Shown in pieces: positions 13,190 through 25,246 of a DNA stretch of 64,000 nucleotides (position 1 is the first letter of the stretch; each line of letters begins with the position of its first letter). The stretch is taken from positions 11,160,001 to 11,224,000 of the forward strand of contig CM082583.2 of NCBI GenBank assembly GCA_040954595.2, read 5' to 3'. Made by a program: the position numbers and the translations under genes. The notes beneath the pieces are model-generated. The model saw only the letters and a program-made list of their open reading frames with translations, made no database searches and was not told where the DNA came from. This DNA is from Balanoglossus misakiensis (taxonomy: Eukaryota > Hemichordata).

Positions 13190-16100
13190 TAAAGAACAGA
13201 ATTAGATTTTGAACTTTACTGATGTACCCCAGAAGTCATGATGTAGACGACATAACTGGTGTGATCACAAAAATTCTCTGACAACTTTTCCATGGTGGTA
13301 GCTAAGACTGATTGAGTACTTTGAACAGTTGGGTTGGCAGTTAAATCACAGATTTAATGGTAATCCTCCAGAACAAAGCAACCAAAGGTTGTGACACTCA
13401 GAATGTTCTAAATTAAACATTTAACCCTGATTTTACTGTAGAACATATCGCTTTACACCAGCTTGTCACCAGCACCTGTCATGACATCAAATATTAAATC
13501 TTCACTGAACCTTTCTTTCTATTTTGAATTGGCAGTAATGTTTTTTCCATGGCTTTTTGATTTTAACACCTTTGCCTTAAATTTACTCATATTTTTATGG
13601 GTGAAAAATATCAGATTTTTATCACTCATAGATCTTATGGATTTCTGTGATAAGTTAAAAGGGAATGCAATCATTATTTTGCAATATTTTCTCTGCATTG
13701 GAAAGGGAGGAGCCACTCCATAAAAAGTATTTGCCCATTTATTTAATTTCCATTTTGACGCGGCTTGTCTAGACGAGATTATCTGCAAAGATAAAATGTT
13801 CACACACCGAAGGGAATCAGCACTGCAGACTCTGCTGATCCTGGAGATATATTTAGGTTTGGAAGGGATACTGCACAAAGCCAAATTCAATTGCCATCTG
13901 TTCAAATGTTACGGTTATTTTTGATATGAGCAATCACATTGTTCATAGGTAGCTAAAAAATAGACTACTGCTATCAACGGATCTATCTTGGCCACAGCTG
14001 CAGAACACACAATGCCACTGAAGTGATTCCTAAGAATTAATCGTGCCCATCAAATGGCTTCATGTTTTATATGCCCAGACAAATACACTGAGTTTCTGTG
14101 ATGGCCAAGTTAATGTGTCTGGCCAGAATTGAGAGGGAGAGATATGTGCATGTCCATTAAAGATTGAAGCAAATGAGCATGCCCAGTCAAATTAAGTTAC
14201 TTCTACGATGATGGTCACAGTCTGTAGGATGCCTATAGTGCAACAAATCATAGTAGCTATGCGACGACTACAGTTACAGACTGTTAATGTGTACAAGAGA
14301 TAAACATTTTCATTTACTGGATTAGCAGAATTTCCAGTATTCAATTTAAAATGTTTACTGATTGACATTTCTTTGAGTTACCTCAAAAATGTCAGTTTAA
14401 TTAGTACCGGTATATCTTACAGAATCTGAAAAGTGTGCATTTATTAACTGTTAATTTATAAGGTCTCTTGCCTATTTAAATTTCATTCAGGTTTGAAAAC
14501 TTGTTATTGTTTTACAATCTGAGCGATTGAAGTTCTAAGTTTGTCAGAATATTTTTGCACTTTATGTGCCACATGTTAATATGCATACAGGGCCGCACCC
14601 ACCGAGGCTAGAAAAGCAGACATGATTACTGCAGCATTTGATTTGATATTCATGAGTACTGTGGCACATGACGTAAATGGTTTAAATGCTGCTGCCCTAA
14701 TCCATGTTTATCATTGAATCTCAATACATGTCGATCTGTGTTGCAAATACAAACAGAAAAGGTTTCTCTGTGGAATTCAAGTTTTATATGCACTGACCTA
14801 TGTGTATGTCCTGTATCTGTAGGTATGGTCGTCAATATTGCTATCATTCCACAACCTCTACATGGCAAGGAATTCTCCAGAGGCTATGCCGGCTTTTCTT
14901 TCCCACTGATGTAATCGATGAGTTTGGCACTGGATTACATCGAAGCCTGTCAAGCTGATGGAATGAGTTGACTGGTGGGCTTGCTGAAGTAGACAGTGAA
15001 TCACTGTATTTCACAAAAAAAATCGCTGGTAAGTGATACTGTATACTTTATCTTTTGCTTCTCAATCGGCATAAAGGTTTTTAATCAAAACATTTTATCC
15101 CTCAAACACGATGTTCGTCCAGCTTCAGAGAAGTGGCTGAAAGGAAACAAAACCCAGATTACAGTTAAAGGAAATTAAGAGGTTTTATTTTCAGGTTTAA
15201 AAGAACTGAACACACATTACTGGATTGACATTTTAGAGAGATTAACCACTTGAAAAATTTCCATGCATTTGAAAAAACCTGCTAGAGCATGCACGGTGGT
15301 CTGCCGGCAAAAGGATGTGGTTAAAACCCAAACAGGAATGATGAACAGCATACGCTTATGACATGATGTACATGTATACGCTCGCTCAATATTTCTTCTC
15401 AAGGGTGATTGGAAATCAATGCATTTGTGAACAGCAGGCAGCAGCTGACCTAAACTGTCAAATAATAATTACTGATCTTCTGCTCATTGGGGAAGAGAAA
15501 TGGATATAGCCGCAGGCTCTCTAAGAATGTAACTGTACGTGACATTCTTATTCTCTCGGAAAATCTACATTTTAGTGTCATACAGGGAGGTCAGACTTTA
15601 CAATGTTGGAAATTATCTGCAATTATTTTATCTGAAAGCCACAGTTTGTGCATGTTGAAATGTGAAGCCCATCTTGAGGTTAGCAGATCACTGCATGTCA
15701 ATCCATAGACTTTCGCAGACTTGCTCATGATGGGATTTTAATAATACTACCCATTTGCAGTGAAGATTTCCCAATCAAGATACTGTACGAAAGTGGCTGT
15801 TAGCGACTGTATATGCAAATTCAATCAATCTCCCTTTCCCCTTCCAGCAAAACCGCTGACAATTTTAACTGTCTGCCAGTTGATCCAAGGAGTGCATTAT
15901 TTATGCATAGGCAGTCACAGTCCACTTTCCTCTTCTAAATTGACCATTTTGAAACCGACTTCAAGTCGTACATATAAATGACCAAGACAGGCATTTGGCT
16001 GTTTGTTAATAAATTGAATCAGCCATTTGATAACCTCACTGGCCACAAATTTTACGTCTCTCTAAGAAATGTATGCATGAACATTCTGGACACGTTTTTT

Positions 16101-16984
16101 TTCTAAAGCACTTTTAAAAAAAATCCTCGATCAACAGACATTGCTTTTTATCAGGTAAATGGCGTTATTAAAATCCATGGGATAGTATCGCTACATATAA
16201 GTGTCCTACCTTCTCAATTGATGAAAAAAGTTAAGGCTTTTATTAGCATTTTTGCTGTAAAAATTAACGAGCTGAAGAAATTACGATTCCCCGCACACAA
16301 GGTGGAAAAGTCTGTTATTACATGGTCATATACTCTTGAGAGATTTCTGTAATGGCGTGCCCACAGAAATATTCAGCATCATCATAAAAATATGATAGGA
16401 AAGAAGTAATTTCAAAGTATCTTCACACTCACAGAAAATAAAATGATACGATCACCTTTGCCACACATCTGTCGCTATGGTGACATTAAAAATCTGATAA
16501 ATATCTGATTCAATTGGAAGCCATTTTATTACAGTTGCGGTGAGACATAAAAGTCAGTCAAGAATGAAAGACTCAGTAATGCAGACTTTGGTACATATAA
16601 TTCTGATGGATGGATATATTCATTACACATGACGTATGTTTTATTGCATCGTTCCTTCGTTCTCAATGTCAGCTGGCTCTTGCTGATGTGCCGGTATTTG
16701 GACTTGCTGCCTCGATGTTAACAAAATAGGATATATGAGCATAACAAGCTTTCCCAGAATCTTCAGTTATCATATTTGACTGATGACGTCATTACAGTAT
16801 TGAAATACCACATTGCCCGCAAGCAGGTTTAATGCTGATGTTGCCTAGTCAATGTGATCAAAAATTAATGTGCAGGATAATGTAAATTACTATGCATTAA
16901 ACGAGATTGCCTGAATAGCCGATCAAAGATGGTTAATTGACTTTGCTTGGCTTCCCAACACATTCCAATTGAAAGAACTTATCT

Positions 16985-17162
16985 ATTCTGTTTATTACCA
17001 TTCATTTTGGCGAGATTTTTACTGTCATCCTGCAAACTAGGATTTAAGTTGTGTGTGGTAGAACGTTGATTCACTATACCGGTAAATCCACATGTAGAAT
17101 AACATAAATGGTGTCTTGTATCAATGGAAAAGGGCAGCGAGAGAGAGACATTGTCCCTTTAA
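16985..17162 (+). mobile_element. Half copy of the palindromic TTAA MITE
   Basis: The sequence matches the right half of the element at 22412-22768. Shared segments include CATTTTGGCGAG, GTTGTGTGTGGT, ATCCACATGTAGAATAACA, GTGTCTTGTATCAA and GGGCAGCGAGAGAGAGAC, and both end in CCCTTTAA. The inverted left arm is absent here. It has diverged by small gaps and contains a TACCGGTA octamer (17077) that the other copy lacks. Confidence 0.75.
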
Positions 17163-18843
17163 ACCAACACTGAAATCATTTCGGAACAGTACGTCCAATT
17201 CCTGGTATTTCACTCCGCCTGATTGAACGGAAATCAGAGCGTCCATATAACCACAGCTCGGCCAGTTAATCTTTTATAATGACACCCATGAATGTTGAAA
17301 GAAGCAACATGTGCGAATTACAGAATGCAATTTCCATTAATGGACCAATGCATCCTTCATTGATGCTAAATTAATGTACCTTGGGGAAAAGTGGTTTTAA
17401 AAACAAGGCAGTATTTCAAATCTCTCTATTTTGCGCTAAAGTGAAGTCTGCATGCTTTGAAGAAACTTAATAATTAAATAGTTCCTAGAGCAATAACAGA
17501 AAGTTTTGCAGGCAGTTTTAAATTTCAAATATTGGTAAATATTTAATATATTTGAATTCTATAATTATAAAAATGCTTGTGAACCCACAGTTTTTGATAT
17601 CAGGAATGATCTAGGCATATCCAGTATATGATTTAGGAAACCCAAGTTAACATTTATTTCTCCTGTACAGAGGAAAAAATCGTGGAAAAAGGGTCATTTT
17701 GCCAGAGCTCTATATTCTTTTTTTTTCATGGAGTTGACTTTGTTCTGATTTGTGCTGTGCTCATTTTCTGTGCTGTGCTGTATTGTTTAGTGTTTGTCTT
17801 TGCAACTGGATAATTATGATAATGTGATATTTGACCTATGAAATTCGGGATACTAATGGATACGATTGCAATTATTTTAGTCCCTGGCAAGCTTTAAGTC
17901 AGGAAGTGGGACTGAAGGAAATCAATTCTTTGTATGTATGCCTCAGTTGGCAGGATTATTCCACGATTCTAACATGCCTGAATTGATTATGTTGGAAATT
18001 GGCACAGATTGTACAGTATTCATGTCAATTTGAAATTTGCTGTATAATGTCACCACGGTTGACTGAAAAACACATCACTTAAATTTATCAAACATGTAAT
18101 AGTGTATTTTGCGATGCCATTTTATTATAAAAACTGATTCAGACTCCTCTCATCTTTAAAAAAAGATTTTTACCGATGTGATATACATCATATTAGTTCT
18201 TGCAGAGTTCTTGTACACGAACTGCACAATCATCGATCTTGTCACACCTTTTAATGATGTTGAGATGACGTACATACACTGCAGAAGAGATGTTGGTCAG
18301 GAGTGAAACGAATTGCCGCAAGAGTATAAGCAGCGCAGAGTTTCTTTCTTGATAACTTATAAGCTCCATTGGCACATTTGCATCATAAATCTCCTCCTTT
18401 AAAAGTCAGAATTCACTATCAACTTGACGTGATCCCTCAGGGATCTGTCGCTTTTATTGCTTTCATTCTGACGAGAACACCGTGGCAGATTTTGAGGCAC
18501 CTCACTCTTTAATAACACCAAGGTAACCTCTGCAGCGCCGTAAAAGACGCCACTTGTCATTCCTTGTCAGGTGACCTTTTGATGCCTTTTCAAGTCTCCA
18601 TCTTTCACTTCCACAGCATTAGCAGGCCTGGCAGGATAATGCATTGCTATTTTCAGGGAGACACCATTAGATATTCATGATAGCATATTGTGGATACCCA
18701 TGGGGATGACCCTGCCCGTAATTTGCATACATCACACCAGATATGCTCCAGTCTGCATCATTCGACTTGAAGAGCCAGTCTTCTATGCATTATGACTTCC
18801 GCACAGTATAAATTCAGTTGAGCAATTCTGTTTTTCTTGACAG

Positions 18844-18950
18844 GGCGATCAGGCCACTCCCTCGATGTGACCTACACTTACTTCAGAAGAAACCATAGCA
18901 ACGCTGCATGCATGTTGCCATCATTGTGCACGTTCCACACAGTGTACCAG
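18844..18950 (+). other. Candidate 5' untranslated exon of GH31 copy 2
   Basis: The segment is preceded by a pyrimidine-rich TTTTTCTTGACAG acceptor and followed by a CCAG|GTGGGT donor. Joined to the acceptor at 19411, the frame leading into GH31 has no ATG, so the exon would be untranslated. One other frame is open throughout but has no known similarity. It is a guess based on splice-site appearance only. Confidence 0.25.
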
Positions 18951-19486
18951 GTGGGTGTTCTCATCATCTTGTGACTTAGCTAGTACACAAAATAATCACC
19001 TTAAGTTAAGCTAAAGAAAACTGACAAGCACCTGATGCTAAGCGCGAGTAGTTATCTCCAGAAAACATGACAGCGGATTCCTGTTTACCGCTGCCCATTT
19101 ATTTTTGATGCAAAGCATTACGTATAAGCTGACATCTCTTCTTCGGCAAATTATCTTGATGCCTCTGGAAGGTTTTATCTCACTGAGAAGTTGGGTTTCA
19201 CTCATTGATTATATCATCCAAATATCTAAAGAACCAAAGATATCTGCAGGTACATGAGTCATATCTGTATTTACCTTGTAAGGCAAGCGTTGGCTGTAGT
19301 TGATTCACAGAACAAAAATACTGAAAATATAGCCAAAAGTTACAGCTGGTGTTTTATTAATCATTCAAGGTTGAGTTGACAGCCACTGTTTTATTGTACA
19401 TTTTTCACAGATGTGAGTCTACTCCGAAGTGTGGAGTTAAATGTAGCTTAGTTCTTGTGCACGGCCATTCCGGAACGCCTCCATCC

Positions 19487-22400
19487 ATGTTTGGCATCAG
19501 CTGTAGCAAGAAGACGCAACAGGTCATCGTAGGCATATTCATAACTCTGCTGATAGTCGGGATTCTGGCCTGGTACTACGTCAGCCAGCATGCCCACATC
19601 ATCATCGTCACGCTGGGACCTCTGGAGCTGAACGGGAGGCTCCGGCAGTTGATGGTGCAAGACCGGTATGGCGATGACAAACTGGAGATCATGCTCGGCC
19701 AGCAGTTGACGGTGACGTCCGTTCCCATCCACTGCGACGGGGTGGGCGGGCGGATGAATCTCTGCATGGAGTGGATGGAGGATACGGTCGAGCTGGCCTC
19801 CATGAAGCTGGCCCGGGTGAAGATCGACTTCAACTCCATCGACACGCACGCCCGTTGCTACGACGTCCACTGGCAGGCGCTGTCGCACTACTTCGTGCCA
19901 GAGGACTGCATCACCTTCGGGGAGGGCCACTGGTACGGCGGAGCCCCTAGTTACCAGCAGCGCTTCACCCTGGAGAAGTCGCACACCTGCATGCAGCCGT
20001 ACATCACAGGCGACCTGTGGAGTAAGCGCAAGGGATACGGATCGGTGCTGGAGAGGATATGGATGTCCAGCAGCGGCATGATGATCTCCATCCCGGATGA
20101 AACTATTCCGCTGCACGTGAGCGTCAACGACCGGAACAAGAAGCAGCTCTGTCTCAAGGCAGACTATGCAGACTCCAAGTACATGTATTCCAATCTGGAG
20201 GAAGGCTTCCCAGAACTGCGCTACACAATCTGCGATGCTGGAAACATTAAACAAATCCACGAGTATGCCATGAACAGGTACTACAAAGCTCCAAACGGGC
20301 AACCCGATGAGAGGATGATCAACTTCCCCGTCTGGGCGGTGAAGTCGTATTTTGATGCAGTCGTTAATCAGAGCGAAGTGCTCGAAGTTGCTGAAGAAAT
20401 CAGAGACTACGGTTTCAATAGAAGTCACATTGTGATTGATGAGAGGCATTCCACATACTATGGGGATTTTGATTTTGATCCGGAAAAATATCCGGCCCCC
20501 AAATCTATGATAGAAGATCTTCACGATATGGGATTTCGGGTAACGCTGAATGTGAGTCCTTTTGTAAATGTCAATTCACACTATGTCTACCCAGGAATGC
20601 AGCAAGACTTTTGGATAAGGTACGGAACAGGCGACGTTCCGGGACTGGTTCCTTACTTTGGAAATATTGGGTTTGTCCTGGATCTCACCAATGATAGAGC
20701 CCTGACGTGGTTTCGGAAAGGGTTGAAGAATCTGCAATACAAGTATGGCATTGACGCCTTTAAGTTTGTTGGTGGGGAGGCAGATTATCTTCCAAGCAGT
20801 TACATCACACACCGACGGGAATCAATGAAAAACCCTGTGATGTACAGCCATCACTTTGTTGAAACGGTGATGGAGTTCGGACCGGAGACGCAGATCCGGG
20901 TTGGGCACAGAACGCAGGCAGTGCCAATGTTTATCAGAATGGGAGAAAAACATTCGGGATGGGGCTACAACAACGGCCTCAAAGCCATCATTCCCACTAT
21001 TCTCCAGTATGGCGTACTGGGATATCCGTATGTGATTCCGGCACCGATAGGGGGAGATCCTAACGGGAGCGAACTGAACTCCGTCGCCGAGGCGGCCGGA
21101 TTACCGGAGCGGGAACTGTACATTCGGTGGCTGGAATTGGTCACTTATCTACCTGTCATGGAATTTACAACGCTTCCTTGGAAGTACGACCCAGAAGTGG
21201 TGGACATTGCCCATAAGATGGTGAAGATCCATGAAATCAAGGTGGCACCACTAGTCTCAAGTCTGATCAGAGATGCTGTGCAAACTGGTAAGTAAAAATA
21301 TTTAACCACATCAACCAATTAACAGTATAATAATAAAAAAATTAATGGCATTTCAACTACTGGGGTCACCGTTTTATAAATGTGCATTAAGGATTAATTT
21401 GCAAATTGGCTTCAGGACAAAAGTGATATTATTAACTACTTAACAGGGCCAATTTTAATTAAACATTAATTACATCCTGCTAGCTGCCATGATGATGCCA
21501 GATTAGGCTCATCTGCATTCTTTTCTTTCATGGCTTGCAACCCTGCTTTACTCCCACGACTGACACAATTTCTATAAATCATTATGAGAGATTTGCTTTC
21601 TTTTCAGTGCGGTGTACGGTATGTATGGCATATGAAAGTGAGGGCGTCATCAGTAATTCACACAGATTTTATTTTTTTAGGTGTTGTGTATGAGTACTAT
21701 AGCCAAATGAAAGGTTTCTGAAATTGTGTGTAGAGAGTTACTCTGAGATTATTAACAAGAATGTCAAAGTACCACAGGCACTGAGTGATATACTGCATTT
21801 CACAGAAATTTGAAGTGAATCGTATATAACGATAATACGACGTGACACATATCGAGAAAGGGAAACTCTCTAATGGCCTTAATGCAAGCGCTGCGATGCA
21901 AAATAAATTTCCATCCTCGATATAAAGCTTTGATGGTAAACTACTGCATTCAGAAATTATGGACGCTAAAACAGAATGGATGTCTTTCGGGTGATTTCGC
22001 TGCGGCAGATCTCAGAGTCCCCTTTTGATATGCTGGTTGCGTGCCAGGGGATATAGATGTCTGGCTTCCTGGCGAACAGAAAGGGGAAAAAAGCTCTCTG
22101 CCTGCAACTCAGACATAACGAACGATAAATTGTTCAGACGCCGATAGCATTGATTGCACAAGTGGTGTGGCTTGATTTTCAAACAAGTGGCAATGACGTC
22201 AATTCAGAAACGAGCTGTTAACGCTAGAATGCATCTGAAGACTTCAAATGCGTCCACTCAATCTTCAAGACTTTTACTCAGTTGTGCAGATAACACACTC
22301 TATCAATCGTACTGACTTGAATTCCCTAGAAGACGGAAAAATTCAAATGTGCTATAAACCAACTCCATAATTTCAAAGGACGGTCACAGTACATTAATTA

Positions 22401-23191
22401 TTAAGAACAAATTAAAGGGACAAAGTCTCTCTCTCGCTGCCCTTTTTTCCATTAATTATGTTTGATACAAGACACTGGTTATGTTAATGTAAATGTGGAT
22501 ATATAGTGAATCAATGATCAACCACACAAAACTTCCATCCCACTTGTATGATATGAGAGTAAAAACTCACCCAAAATGAATAAATGGTAAAGAACGATTA
22601 TTCATTTTGGCGAGTTTTTTTCACTCTCCTGACTATAAGAGGGATGGAAGTTGTGTGTGGTTGAACGTTCATTCACTATATATCCACATGTAGAATAACA
22701 AACAGTGTCTTGTATCAAATATAATTAATGGAAAAAAGGGCAGCGAGAGAGAGACTTTGTCCCTTTAAGGCTTGATTCTCTTAATTTAGGCATTTTTTCT
22801 GCATTCAATTGTTGTTAAAGTTTTACAAACAACTTTTTTAAAGCCAAACAATATAATTGTGAATTAATTGTTTCCCCTGTGGTATGTTGCAGGTGCTCCC
22901 ATTATCCGTCCACTTTGGTGGATAGCCCCGGAAGATCCTCCGGCTCTTGCGGAAGACACAGAGTTCCTGATCGGAAACGACTTCCTGGTGGCTCCAGTAC
23001 TGGAAAGAGGACACCTCAAACGTGATATTTATTTACCTAGCTTACCGGACGGAAAGTGGAAGGACCTGCTGTACGGTAAAATCTACGACGGCGGTCAGTG
23101 GTTGAAGGACTTCCCAGTTGATCTAGACAACATCGCCACTTTTGTCAAGATCACTGAAGAGGAAGGAGAAATAATGGACTATGTCAGATAA
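19487..23191 (+). CDS. MYORG-like GH31 membrane glycosidase homologue, copy 2 (nucleophile Asp replaced)
   Basis: Two exons, 19487-21287 and 22893-23191, join in phase 1 (ACTG|GTAAGT ... TTGCAG|GTGCT) to give 699 aa and a stop. The junction restores the conserved TGAPIIRPLWW. An acceptor-like TTTTTCACAG ends at 19410, and the first in-frame ATG after it is 19487. The predicted protein has a short cytosolic tail, a membrane anchor at about residues 10-32, and a lumenal GH31 domain ending in a beta-rich C-terminal part (EFLIGNDFLVAPVLERG). Signatures shared with human MYORG include WYGGAP, YGSVLERIWMSS, YGDFDFD, GLKAIIPTIL, ELYIRWLEL and DPEVV. The nucleophile motif reads KFVGGE (Val428 for Asp), the acid/base position is Glu487, and the -1 subsite Asp is Glu319 (IDERH), so this copy has lost more of the active site than copy 1. 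The first part of the domain (about 19590-20170) is markedly GC-rich compared with the rest. Upstream coding exons cannot be ruled out. Confidence 0.88.
21288..22892 (+). other. Intron of GH31 copy 2
   Basis: A phase-1 GT-AG intron of 1605 bp. GH31 copy 1 has no intron at the equivalent position (STGNPIIRPLWW is continuous). The 3' part holds the complete palindromic MITE, ending 124 bp before the acceptor. No coding exon is apparent inside. Confidence 0.85.
22412..22768. mobile_element. Palindromic TTAA-flanked MITE
   Basis: A 357-bp near-perfect inverted repeat. The left arm opens TTAAAGGGACAAAGTCTC and the right arm closes with its complement, GACTTTGTCCCTTTAA. The arms match along most of their length, including GATACAAGACAC, GTGGATATATAGTGAAT, ACTTCCATCC and AAAATGAATAA, and meet near 22590. 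It has no open frame of note, so it is non-autonomous. The TTAAAGGR end with TTAA resembles T2-type MITEs described in Xenopus; that family link is an inference. A related half copy lies at 16985-17162. Confidence 0.85.
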
Positions 23192-24205
23192 TGAGTGAAA
23201 TTTAAAGGCCGACGATTATCTTACGAGCATTACGTCCAATCTTAGTGTTCTGCAAATATTGCGTTTGACCTAATTAAATATCCAAATTACTGGTGTATAA
23301 AAAGTTCTTGAACAGTCTCAAATCAACATGTATATGATTTTGAAGTACCGGGTATCATGTTTAAGGTATGTTTTACTGATGTGAATATTTACTGTGCATT
23401 AACTACCTGAATCCTAGACTTTTTACAGAATTTAGTGAAATTGATGGATATAATATCATTTGTATGTACAGAAGAGTAGAAATGAATATTGTCAAAATTT
23501 ATAGTTGATAGAGTTTAGAAACCATGGTTAATGACAGATGAACAATTTTAGGGGACAGAAAGTAGGATTGTGTATCTGGAATATTGTCAGTAAGTTTTCA
23601 AACTGTATTGTAAAACTCCTTGGTGCTATGTGCAAGTGATTGATGGTTTTTTTGTTGCTCAGTGTGTTTGTCAGGGAAATTATATCCTGAAATTGCATTA
23701 ACTTGTTAGGCTGATCGCAATGATTTCTCATCCTCAAATATGCTGAAATGAGCTTTCATTTGTCAGAATTAAAAATTGCCAAAAGTGTCAGTGTTTACAG
23801 TTGCAGTGCCTTTAATTTTACATATTCAAGTTGTGTTGTTTTGAACAGCATTTTCTTGTAGAATTTTACTGTGTAGAGGTTTTCAAAATGATGGGCTTTC
23901 ATGGCAGAAGTTATGTGCACAGAGTCAAACATGTACAGTACTGACACAGCTATGAAAACACAATCACTCTTCCAGGACAGTAAAATCGCCGACAAAGCCA
24001 AGTTTTCACATTCATACCAAATTACGTGTTGAATGAAAAAAAATATAATTGTTGGTACCTCTTTCAAACTGTTGTCATGTAAACATATGTGATGACATTT
24101 ATTTTTTTGACGAGTATTTTTGTATTTTTGTAAAACAGTCAGCATTGTCTTGTGACAGTAACTTAGCTTTACAATATAGCTTCATACTGCGCTCATCTGG
24201 TCAAA

Positions 24206-24215
24206 AGAGGGCGCT
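24206..24215 (+). promoter_or_regulatory. CTCF-like core AGAGGGCGCT
   Basis: It matches the 3' half of the CTCF consensus and is identical over ten bases to the site at 25237. Confidence 0.25.
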
Positions 24216-25236
24216 ACACATACACCACATAGGTAATACAGGTAACATTATAAAGGGCAAACTCATGAATTTTTGACAATATTTTGGGGAAATTTGCGTT
24301 ATATTCAGTAAACAGAACAAGAAAAATAACATCTCACACTACTGTTTATCCACTAAACATAAAGTATCCAAAATAATGTCAAAAGTTGGGGATTTTGTCA
24401 TTCTAAGAGAGCTAAATGTACGCTATTGTTATATTTTGTCAGAATGTAAATATCTGCTATGATACATGAAGGTTAATGTGATAGATGGCCTTTTTGCAAT
24501 GTACAGTATGCATCAGGAGCTGACAAATGCTCAGTGTTTTGTATAAATTCTTTTTTATTAAGCTTGCTTCACGGCTGCCAAACTGGTGGAGTAACATAAT
24601 TACGGTTACGCTTGATAAAACAGTGCAATAGGATTGATTGCCAATTGTATTTATTATGCAAAGATCGAATAAAAATGCAAAGGAATATAAAAACTGCTGA
24701 CTATAGTATGTTATGTGACTCTTGAATAAATCATTGAATTTTGGAGACTTCCATTGTACTTTGCGGAGAACCATTTGTTTTCTAGGGAATAAAAAATTTA
24801 CTGTACAACACTTGCTGACGTATACCCAAATCCTCCATCCACCCCCCCCCCCCCCAGAAATCAAATGGTTCCCCCTTAGTGTATGTGATGTCACTGTTAC
24901 TTTGAATAAGACAGTTTTCATGTTTCACATCATTATGATCTCGTGTGGGCTAATTTATCTCCACAAAACATGTCTGTGATAAACAGCTGATATCCCAAGA
25001 CTTAGACTAGAGGCTCTTTTTGAATCATTCCTCCTTGCTGTCTCATGCTCAATGGCACCACCGAATGTTACCATGGAAACGTTATATTACCATAGAAACG
25101 TCATATAACTGTACTTAATGAAATTAGCAAACCTACCTCACATGATTCACCAAAAATCGACCATTTCGAGACGTGCCTTAGCCTTATATATGTTGACGTG
25201 TTGGAGCAAAACAACCGTGTACTATCTTCGATCTAT

Positions 25237-25246
25237 AGAGGGCGCT
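25237..25246 (+). promoter_or_regulatory. CTCF-like core AGAGGGCGCT
   Basis: It lies about 1 kb from the site at 24206, in the same orientation. Confidence 0.25.

Larger units (their letters stand above)
4995..18843. other. Non-coding stretch between the two GH31 genes
   Basis: No frame with recognisable protein similarity was found in about 13.8 kb; open frames are short and random-looking. Possible polyadenylation signals for GH31 copy 1 are ATTAAA at 5118 and AATAAA at 6515 and 6559. The stretch also holds a GT-rich run (7890-7921), a tRNA-like SINE trace, a (TC)n run, a long (GAT)n array, a 21-bp palindrome and a MITE half, each listed separately. Parts near 8300-8400 and 18450-18800, the latter with an octamer-like ATTTGCATA near 18720, look like candidate conserved non-coding DNA, but this cannot be shown from one sequence. 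Confidence 0.6.

Noticed and set aside
19448-20524. 358-residue minus-strand frame opposite GH31 copy 2
   Set aside because: It is the antisense shadow of the GC-rich part of a conserved GH31 exon and has no recognisable domain.
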